In this document: positions 24,941-30,511 of the stretch, in pieces
Layout of the letters: the number at the start of each line of letters is the position of its first letter
Numbering within the stretch: position 1 is the stretch's first letter
Assembly: GCA_041399085.1 (NCBI GenBank)
Contig: JAWKTM010000078.1
Location: 1-30,511, forward strand
Source of the DNA: JAWKTM01 sp041399085
Lineage (GTDB): Bacteria; Planctomycetota; Planctomycetia; Pirellulales; Pirellulaceae
DNA: 30,511 bases
Direction of reading: 5' to 3'
Notes under the pieces: generated by a model
Told to the model about the DNA's origin: nothing
What the model saw: only the letters and a program-made list of their open reading frames with translations
The model's database searches: none
Made by a program: the position numbers and the translations under genes

Positions 24941-25453
24941 ATGTCTTATGAAAATCCGTATGCAGCGCCCGTCGAGATCGCACAAGCCCCAGGTATGACA
25001 GCGGCGCCCTTCGCCGCGGCGGGCGAGTTACGAATCGCTTCCCAAGGCAAGCGGTTCGCAAATTTGATCATCGACCGAATTCTCACAATGGTATTGGCGA
25101 ACGGTGCGGGGTTTGTACTGGGAATGATTTATGGACTCTCCGTGGTTGCCAATGGTCGGGCGTTATCCCCGGATGATGAGTTCTTGCTGAAAATGATGGG
25201 GTATGCCTTGGGACTCACCGTCGCGGTTGGTTACTACATTTTGACCGAAGCCGTGTTCCAGTGTTCCGTTGGCAAATTGGTAACCGGCACGCGCGTAGTC
25301 AACGAATCCGGCGGACGCGCCACGTTCGGGCAAATCATTGGGCGATCGTTCGCACGACTCATTCCGTTCGAGGCGTTCTCGTTCTTGGGCGGAAACAAGC
25401 CGGTGGGTTGGCACGACAAGCTGAGCGGAACGCGCGTGATCGAAGTGCGATAG
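24941..25453 (+). CDS. RDD-family membrane protein
   Basis: 170 residues. The N-terminus (MSYENPYAAPVEIAQAPG) is typical of small bacterial RDD proteins. The domain begins with GKRFANLIIDRIL, where the R and D of the RDD signature sit in the first membrane helix. A second helix is near 87-108 (YALGLTVAVGYYILTEAVFQ). The family ending WHDKLSGTRVIEV is present. The ATG at 24941 has AGGAG eight bases upstream. RDD proteins are integral membrane proteins of mostly unknown function, some thought to be transporters. It is separated from the previous gene by 172 bases with its own likely promoter, so it is probably not part of the ExbBD-like train. Confidence 0.88.
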   Translation: MSYENPYAAPVEIAQAPGMTAAPFAAAGELRIASQGKRFANLIIDRILTMVLANGAGFVLGMIYGLSVVANGRALSPDDEFLLKMMGYALGLTVAVGYYILTEAVFQCSVGKLVTGTRVVNESGGRATFGQIIGRSFARLIPFEAFSFLGGNKPVGWHDKLSGTRVIEVR

Positions 25454-25486
25454 GTCCGCGTTCCTTGGCCGGTTGGATAATCGTCG

Positions 25487-25522
25487 GTTGCTCCGCGATC
25501 TCACATTGGCTCACGGAGCAAA
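25487..25522. terminator. Possible bidirectional terminator between convergent genes
   Basis: A perfect eight-base inverted repeat, TTGCTCCG (25488-25495) and CGGAGCAA (25514-25521), with an 18-base loop. It lies in the 83-base spacer between the convergent RDD and AIM24 genes. There is no long T-tract on either side, so it is only a candidate. Confidence 0.45.
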
Positions 25523-25536
25523 CCGCGAAGTGGTTA

Positions 25537-26232
25537 TTAACCCGATGCGTGTTGGAAGGTGACTTCCTCGTAGGGTTGCACGACGACGAAACCTTCGCCC
25601 GTGAATTCCATCTGAAACGACTCGCCGCTGCCGCGTCCAAAGAACGTCTTCAGCGACACGTCCGTGCGGAATTCGGGTGTGAGGCTGCCTGACCAGGCGA
25701 TAGTGGCGTTCGGATCGGTGCGGATCGACTGTCCGGGCCGAACCATCAACGTCAGCGGCTCGAAGTGTGAGGAAATCGCCACCATGCCGCGGCCTTGCAG
25801 CTTGACGTTAAACAGTCCGCCGGCCACGATCGCGCTCAGCTTCTTCATCATGGAGATGTCCCACTGCACCGTGGGCTCGAACGCCAGCAGATCATTGCCG
25901 TTCACAAAGATCGTGTCGCCTTCAAGGTTCAGGATATGCACGGTCTTGCCGCTGTCGGCCAGGTACAGCCGACCGCTGCCGGTGGCTTTCGTCAGATGCG
26001 CTCCCTCGCCCGTGACCGCCTTCTTCAGAAACTTGCCGATGCCGTGCTCGAGAATCCCTTCCCGCTCGAACTTGATCTGACCCACATAGGCGACCATCGC
26101 GCCTTGTTTGATCCACACCGTGCCGTTTAAGTTGACTTCCAACATCCGGGGGCTTTCCAGTTCAAAAAAGCCCTGCCCGCGATCTTGTTGCTGGGTGGAA
26201 GCCAGAAATTCCTGCAATGAGTAGCGAGACAT
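25537..26232 (-). CDS. AIM24-family protein (TIGR00266-like)
   Basis: 231 residues with the beta-rich AIM24/DUF124 fold. Seen: FFELESPRMLEVNLNGTVWI, KQGAMVAYVGQIKFE, GSGRLYLADSGKTVHILNL, GDTIFVNGNDLLAFEPTVQW, and GLFNVKLQGRGMVAISSH. The family is named after a yeast mitochondrial biogenesis protein. The bacterial members are cytoplasmic and of unknown role. The ATG has GAGGAG seven bases upstream, one of the best ribosome sites here. It is on the same strand as the HD-domain gene, 128 bases downstream of it, and convergent with the RDD gene. A functional link with either neighbour is not shown. Confidence 0.9.
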   Translation of the reverse strand: MSRYSLQEFLASTQQQDRGQGFFELESPRMLEVNLNGTVWIKQGAMVAYVGQIKFEREGILEHGIGKFLKKAVTGEGAHLTKATGSGRLYLADSGKTVHILNLEGDTIFVNGNDLLAFEPTVQWDISMMKKLSAIVAGGLFNVKLQGRGMVAISSHFEPLTLMVRPGQSIRTDPNATIAWSGSLTPEFRTDVSLKTFFGRGSGESFQMEFTGEGFVVVQPYEEVTFQHASG

Positions 26233-26360
26233 GTGCGAATCTCCTCACGTTGAAGCCATCAACCAATGGGCGGGTGCCGAGTCCGTCCCCGGAATTCAAG
26301 ATTACCACATTTTTCGCGCCCTATCCCGGCGAGATAGACGCGATGCGATGCCGTCCCGCA

Positions 26361-27728
26361 TCACGTGTCCCATTTGGCCACCGCTTCTCGCGCACGAACA
26401 ACCAGTTCGGGATTTCCGTTATCGACAATGTACAGTCGATGAGCGAACCACCGCTGGCTGCCAAGGTGATGTAGAAGCGTTTCCGGCACGTCGACGAGCG
26501 AAATTGGTTCGTCGTTCTCACCGATAAACACCTTCATCAGTTCATCGCGCTCTTCGGACTCGAGGTCTCTAGCCGCGCGAACATCCAGTCTTCCGCCGCG
26601 TTTCTCGACGGCGAGTGGTTTGGTGGTGGCGTAGAGAAATCGGCCCACGTGTATTCCGAGTCGCGCCGCAAGTTCGCTTAGCTGATGTTTGCACTCGGAT
26701 TTGAAGAGTCGGCCTTTCCCATCTTCGGCGCCTAACTCCACTACTTGTTTGACGAGTTTAGGCGTTCGGCGATTCTGGATGGATTGTGCCAGTGATCGAA
26801 TGCATTCGTCGCGGTCCGCGGTCGCGTTTTGAATGATGCGATCCACGAAAGCATCCGTGAAAGTCCCCAGAGCCTCGCCGGTGACGATCTCGCGGACTTC
26901 GCGGCTTGATATGGGAACACCGTGACTGGCCGCGTTCTTGCATCGTCGCAGCAACTGCCGACACGCTTCTTCGATTCCGAACGTGGTCTTATGGAAATAC
27001 ACGGCCTTGTGCATGAAAAATCGGGCCAGCGCGAAGTGCTCCAATGCCGTAATGGCTTTCCGCTCCACACCGATGACACCCGATTTGCTGACGCGAAGGC
27101 TGTTGATTAAGTAGTTGAGATCAATCTGCCCATAAGGAACTCCGGCCGCCTTCGTGTCGCGTATCAAATAGTCAAGGCGATCCATATCCAGGCTGCTATG
27201 AATCAGCTTGCTGAGTTGGGGATCCGCGGTCTCATTGCGACGGAACAAATCCGCGATTTGCTTCGCCCGCTGCTCGCCGCCTAAAGCCGCGAGAATGTCG
27301 CCTTGTTGCGTTACAATCAGCTCCCCAATTTCTTCGTGGTCTTGATACTTGTCTTTGGAGGCATCCAGTGTCTTGGGATCCGACCCGACGAAATCTTCCG
27401 TCAATATAACGTTGTCGATGACCTCCATCAGATGCGAGTAGGGATAGTGGCCAATATCATGCAATAGGCCAGCCAACCGGATGTTTTTGACTTGATCGTC
27501 TTTGAGCCCCAACGCTTCGCGCGCAATATCGGTGACCCGCGCCATAATTCCCAGCACGCCGATGCTGTGAGCAAATCGGGTATGAGTTGCGCCAGGGTAC
27601 GTCACTTGGCCCATGCCAAGTTGCTTCAGGCTTCGTAAGCGCTGAAAACTGGCGGTGTCGATAACGCCGCGCTCTTCGTCCGTTAGACGAATGTCGCCGT
27701 GAATCGAATCGACGATCAGTTTTCCCAT
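26361..27728 (-). CDS. HD-domain phosphohydrolase, dNTPase/YwfO-like
   Basis: 455 residues. The N-terminus (DSIHGDIRLTDEERGVIDT, FQRLRSLKQLGMGQVTYPGA) and the HD metal site are clear: H54 in HTRFAHS, H90-D91 in LLHDIGH, and an aspartate in LDMDRLDYLIRD. This arrangement belongs to the dGTP triphosphohydrolase-like branch of HD proteins, including B. subtilis YwfO and SAMHD1-related enzymes, which hydrolyse dNTPs or related nucleotides. The substrate cannot be told from sequence. It starts eight bases after the stop of the YwgA-like gene and is probably co-transcribed with it. The pair may be a nucleotide-handling or stress/defence module; that is inference. Confidence 0.9.
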   Translation of the reverse strand: MGKLIVDSIHGDIRLTDEERGVIDTASFQRLRSLKQLGMGQVTYPGATHTRFAHSIGVLGIMARVTDIAREALGLKDDQVKNIRLAGLLHDIGHYPYSHLMEVIDNVILTEDFVGSDPKTLDASKDKYQDHEEIGELIVTQQGDILAALGGEQRAKQIADLFRRNETADPQLSKLIHSSLDMDRLDYLIRDTKAAGVPYGQIDLNYLINSLRVSKSGVIGVERKAITALEHFALARFFMHKAVYFHKTTFGIEEACRQLLRRCKNAASHGVPISSREVREIVTGEALGTFTDAFVDRIIQNATADRDECIRSLAQSIQNRRTPKLVKQVVELGAEDGKGRLFKSECKHQLSELAARLGIHVGRFLYATTKPLAVEKRGGRLDVRAARDLESEERDELMKVFIGENDEPISLVDVPETLLHHLGSQRWFAHRLYIVDNGNPELVVRAREAVAKWDT

Positions 27729-27736
27729 ACCGATTC

Positions 27737-28222
27737 CTACACGAGGTCAACGTCCCTTAACCGTTGAATGGCGGCGACAACTTCGGCATTGTTAAAGTGT
27801 TTGCCGTTGAGAGCTAGTTGCGCCGTCGCTTGTTCCGCGTCCCTTAAATCGACGCCTCGGCGACGCGACAAATAGTGAAGCGAAGCAAGCAATTCCAGAC
27901 GACGCGCCTTTGCGGCTGGTTCTTCGTCGGGTTCGTCGGAGATCAATGGTCGAAGACGTTGGGCGACAGACCGAGAATGCTCATCCAGGACCCAACCGTC
28001 AATGTCTTCGCGGTTGGAAGCAAGATCGAAAAGATCACGAGTCAGCGCTGGCGAGTATGGGCCGCGAAGGTACCAGTTGAACGGGTAACTCAGTTTGATT
28101 CCCGCTTCTTCGATGAGGTAAACGGTTTTCTGAAGAATGAGCCTCGACGCGAAGTCCGAAACGTCTCCGCTTATTCCAAGCTCCCTCAACGCAAGAGCAA
28201 GTCCGATTCGCCGTTCATCCAC
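27737..28222 (-). CDS. YwgA-like protein paired with the HD phosphohydrolase
   Basis: 161 residues. The core LQKTVYLIEEAGIKLSYPF followed by WYLRGPYSPALTRDLFDLA resembles YwgA of B. subtilis and, more distantly, the SocA/Panacea-type domains of some antitoxins. The remainder is helical (ARRLELLASLHYLSRRRGVD, HFNNAEVVAAIQRLRDVDLV). The start is a GTG at 28222 with AGGAG eight bases upstream. From memory, ywgA also lies near ywfO in B. subtilis, so the pairing with an HD phosphohydrolase seems conserved across phyla. Its molecular role is unknown; a regulator of the partner enzyme is plausible. Confidence 0.75.
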   Translation of the reverse strand: MDERRIGLALALRELGISGDVSDFASRLILQKTVYLIEEAGIKLSYPFNWYLRGPYSPALTRDLFDLASNREDIDGWVLDEHSRSVAQRLRPLISDEPDEEPAAKARRLELLASLHYLSRRRGVDLRDAEQATAQLALNGKHFNNAEVVAAIQRLRDVDLV

Positions 28223-28781
28223 TTGACCGTCTCCTACGGTGCGATTCCGTTCAAAGTAACGAAGTGTAAATAAATCTCATGCACTCGACGACACGATACC
28301 CCGCGTTATCGTAACGCGTAGCCATCGAGTTCTCCACTTACGGAAGCAGTTCGACCCAGCCTGAGCTCGAAGCGCTCTTATCTGACGCGCCACCCGAGTC
28401 GCTACAACCCCGCGTGAGCGTTCGGGAAAATCGGCGGTTGGTGGGAAAAACCTGGATCGCCGGCCTCGCCCGAATTCCGAACGTCGGCTAGGGTGAGATG
28501 CGTGATGGATGCTTCTTCGACCCGCTTGAGATTCCCACCCCTGGGCACACTCCTCTTCTGCCCGCTGGTTTTTGAGCTGTTCCGGACGCGTTCGATCATG
28601 ATCGCAAGCCGCACGGACCCGTTGTTCCGTGCCGCATGAGGGCATGGATGGAATTGAGGCGCATCGTACTCAGCCGCTTTCTGGCTGTCGCTCGATCGTT
28701 GCCGGGATGCCCCCGCATGCTGAATCGCTTGCCCGCGTTTTCGTCCGAATTGCTATTGCTCAAACCGAATTAGGGTGCTTG
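28223..28781. other. 559-base divergent spacer without a convincing gene
   Basis: It lies between the divergent YwgA-like and DEAD-box genes. An open minus-strand frame at 28277-28645 (122 codons) has no recognisable domain and is rich in Arg/Ser, like a shadow. Two weak structures are seen. A seven-base inverted repeat CGTTCGG/CCGAACG lies at 28419-28425 and 28477-28483. A GGGCA/TGCCC hairpin at 28543-28563 is followed by five T at 28569-28573. The region could hold a long, structured 5' leader for the helicase mRNA, as known for some cold-shock helicases. No known small RNA was recognised. Confidence 0.4.
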
Positions 28782-30511
28782 ATGTCGAATGCCTCCGCGC
28801 ATGAATTGTCTCCGTCCGCGCAACCGCCGATGACGGAGCCCACCGAACTCCAACCCACCGCCGCCCCAGAACACGATCCGGTCGATCTGGTCGAAGAGAC
28901 GTCGGTCGCCAACGAAACGTCGCTGGACGATGTCGACGTGGCCGACGATTGCGATCAGGCGCCGGCCGACGCCAGCGCCTTCCGCGAATTGGGGCTAGCC
29001 GCGCCGCTGGTCCGAGCGGTCGAGGACTCCGGCTACCTCACGCCGACGCCGATCCAAGAGCAAACGATTCCGTTGCTGTTGGAGGGCCGCGATGTCTTGG
29101 GACAAGCTCAAACGGGGACCGGCAAGACCGGCGCGTTTGCCTTGCCGCTGTTGCAACGGATCGATCGCGGTTCGCGGCAAACGCAAGTGTTGGTATTGGC
29201 CCCGACGCGCGAGCTGGCCATTCAAGTGGCCGAGGCTTTCGAGCGATACGGCAGCCATCTGCACGGGATGCGCGTGGCGGCGATCTACGGCGGACAGAAT
29301 TATGACACACAGTTTCGCCAGCTCAGTCGCGGAGCGCACGTGGTTGTCGGCACGCCGGGCCGAGTGATGGATCACCTGCGTCGCGGTTCGCTGAAGCTGG
29401 ACGAGCTGCAATGCTTGGTGCTGGACGAAGCCGACGAGATGCTGCGGATGGGCTTTGCCGAAGACGTCACGTGGATTTTGCAGCACATTCCGGCTTCGCG
29501 TCAGACGGCGTTGTTCTCGGCCACGATGCCCGAAGCGATTCGACGCATCGCCGCCGAACACCTTCGCGGGCCGGCTCATGTGACGATCGCTCAGCGAGTC
29601 GCCACGGCCGACACCGTGCGGCAGCGTTATATCGTGGCCTCGCCGCGGCAGAAGGCCGATGTGCTGGGCCGGATTCTGGAAGCCGAAGCGACCGACGGCG
29701 TGATCGTGTTCGTCAAGATGAAGAGCACGACCGAGCCGCTGGTCGAGATGCTGGCCCGACATGGGTTGAAGGCCGCCGCTCTGAACGGCGACTTGCCGCA
29801 AAAACAACGCGAGCGGATCGTCGACCAACTGCGCCGCGGAGCGATCGACGTGATCGTGGCCACCGACGTCGCGGCTCGCGGCTTGGATGTGTCGCGGATT
29901 AGCCACGTGATTAACTACGACCTGCCGTTCGATCATGAATCGTATGTGCATCGCATCGGCCGCACGGGCCGAGCCGGCCGCAATGGCGAAGCGATCTTGT
30001 TCGTTTCGCCGCGCGAACGCCGCTCGCTGCAACGGTTGGAGCAAGCGACTCGGCAGCGGATCGAGCCGATGGAGCTGCCGAAGAATCGCGACATCAACAA
30101 GCAACGCGTCGCACGGTTCCACGAACGCATCACCGCCGCGCTGGCTCATCGTGATTTGGAAAAGTACGCCTCGGTGATCGAGCAGTATCGTCGCAACAAC
30201 GAGATCGACGCCGATATGTTGTTGGCGGCGATGGCCGTGTTGGCGGGAGGCGACAAGCCGCTGTTTGTGACCGAGGAGCTGCGGCCGACGGCGTTCGCCG
30301 AGTCGCCCGGCAAGCGTTCGGCGTCGGGCCGGTTCGAGGATCGGCGTTCGCCCGCGGGCAAGCGGTTCCGCGACAAGGAAGCTCGGCCGCGCGACAAGGA
30401 ATCGCGACCGCGTGAGAAAGCCGCTCGGAGCCGCGACGAGCGTCCGTCGCCCAAGTCGCGTCGGCCTCGCCAATCGGAACAAGGGATGGAGACGTTCCGC
30501 ATCGAAGTGGG
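28782..30511 (+). CDS. DEAD-box RNA helicase, DeaD/CsdA type (3' end outside window)
   Basis: 576 codons seen, open to the window end. An acidic N-terminus of about 65 residues precedes the core. Motifs in order: Q-motif (FRELGLAAPLVRAVEDSGY, TPTPIQEQ), Walker A AQTGTGKT, PTRELA, GTPGR, DEAD in LVLDEADEML, SAT in LFSATMP, then the second domain with VATDVAARGLDV and HRIGRTGRAGR. It unwinds short RNA duplexes in ribosome assembly, mRNA decay or cold adaptation. A basic linker of four seven-residue repeats (from about residue 530) precedes METFRIEVG, the usual start of the DbpA-type RNA-binding domain, which the window cuts. The ATG at 28782 has AGGG about seven bases upstream. Confidence 0.95.
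   Translation, partial: MSNASAHELSPSAQPPMTEPTELQPTAAPEHDPVDLVEETSVANETSLDDVDVADDCDQAPADASAFRELGLAAPLVRAVEDSGYLTPTPIQEQTIPLLLEGRDVLGQAQTGTGKTGAFALPLLQRIDRGSRQTQVLVLAPTRELAIQVAEAFERYGSHLHGMRVAAIYGGQNYDTQFRQLSRGAHVVVGTPGRVMDHLRRGSLKLDELQCLVLDEADEMLRMGFAEDVTWILQHIPASRQTALFSATMPEAIRRIAAEHLRGPAHVTIAQRVATADTVRQRYIVASPRQKADVLGRILEAEATDGVIVFVKMKSTTEPLVEMLARHGLKAAALNGDLPQKQRERIVDQLRRGAIDVIVATDVAARGLDVSRISHVINYDLPFDHESYVHRIGRTGRAGRNGEAILFVSPRERRSLQRLEQATRQRIEPMELPKNRDINKQRVARFHERITAALAHRDLEKYASVIEQYRRNNEIDADMLLAAMAVLAGGDKPLFVTEELRPTAFAESPGKRSASGRFEDRRSPAGKRFRDKEARPRDKESRPREKAARSRDERPSPKSRRPRQSEQGMETFRIEV
30369..30452 (+). repeat. Four in-frame 21-base repeats in the helicase linker
   Basis: Four units encode RDKEARP, RDKESRP, REKAARS and RDERPSP. 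They form a basic, mixed-charge linker between the helicase core and the start of the C-terminal RNA-binding domain. The first two units are nearly identical in DNA, which suggests recent duplication and possible length variation between strains. Confidence 0.7.

Noticed and set aside
24790..25492. 12-base direct repeat TCGTCGGTTGCT on both sides of the RDD gene
   Set aside because: Dozens of 12-base matches are expected by chance in 30 kb. There are no insertion-sequence features or target duplications.
28277..28645. 122-codon minus-strand frame in the helicase leader
   Set aside because: No domain, membrane helix or ribosome site is evident, and the Arg/Ser-rich composition looks like non-coding GC-rich DNA. 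It might still be a lineage-specific peptide.
28995..30482. Long open frame (495 codons) on the minus strand opposite the helicase
   Set aside because: The plus strand carries all DEAD-box motifs through this stretch. The minus frame is rich in His, Arg and Leu with no domain, as expected from a GC-rich shadow.
1..30511. Search for tRNA, rRNA, CRISPR arrays, insertion sequences and prophage genes
   Set aside because: No tRNA-like cloverleaf, rRNA segment, regular spaced repeats, transposase or phage structural motif was recognised by eye. A covariance-model scan would be needed to exclude small RNAs.

Overview
The window reads as chromosomal DNA of a planctomycete, probably a Pirellulales-like bacterium. 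This is inferred from the protein styles rather than from a marker gene. They include zinc-ribbon proteins with proline-rich linkers and one membrane helix, PQQ-type propellers, ExbD proteins with extra N-terminal domains, and many large secreted proteins with acidic tails. The DNA is moderately GC-rich, and several genes lack a clear Shine-Dalgarno sequence and rely on overlapping stop/start codons.

Layout. (1) Positions 11-7802, minus strand: a membrane-anchored protein of unknown function, a cysteine desulfurase, then the replication block dnaA, dnaN, dciA (DUF721) and gyrB. recF, often found between dnaN and DUF721, is absent. DnaA lacks its N-terminal helicase-binding domain. gyrB is interrupted by two small frame breaks about 65 bases apart. 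The dnaA-dnaN spacer holds an AT-rich island and nested palindromes and could be an origin or regulatory region. (2) Positions 8042-24768, plus strand: a long gene train that looks like an envelope machine powered by proton motive force. It has a TonB/TolA-like membrane protein, ExbB/TolQ, two ExbD/TolR proteins with GYF-like N-terminal domains, and a zinc-ribbon/PQQ-propeller membrane protein with one frame break. These are followed by a secreted protein of unknown family, a TolB-like propeller protein, a zinc-ribbon/TPR membrane protein, a family 5 solute-binding protein, and a secreted coiled-coil protein. The last two share an unusual acidic motif. (3) Positions 24941-25453: an RDD-family membrane protein. 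(4) Positions 25537-28222, minus strand: an AIM24-family protein, an HD-domain dNTPase-like phosphohydrolase and a YwgA-like partner. (5) Positions 28782-30511, plus strand: a DeaD/CsdA-type DEAD-box RNA helicase cut by the window end.

The most interesting content is region 2. The energising proteins (ExbB, ExbD twice, TonB/TolA-like) sit with a TolB-like protein, a TPR protein and a solute-binding protein. No ABC permease, canonical TonB C-terminus or Pal is seen. This suggests a lineage-specific Ton/Tol-like system; that function is an inference. A 30-base hairpin repeat occurs just after two stop codons in this region, with a compensatory base-pair change between the copies.

No rRNA, tRNA, CRISPR array or insertion sequence was recognised. 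All assignments come from reading motifs by eye; no database search was run.
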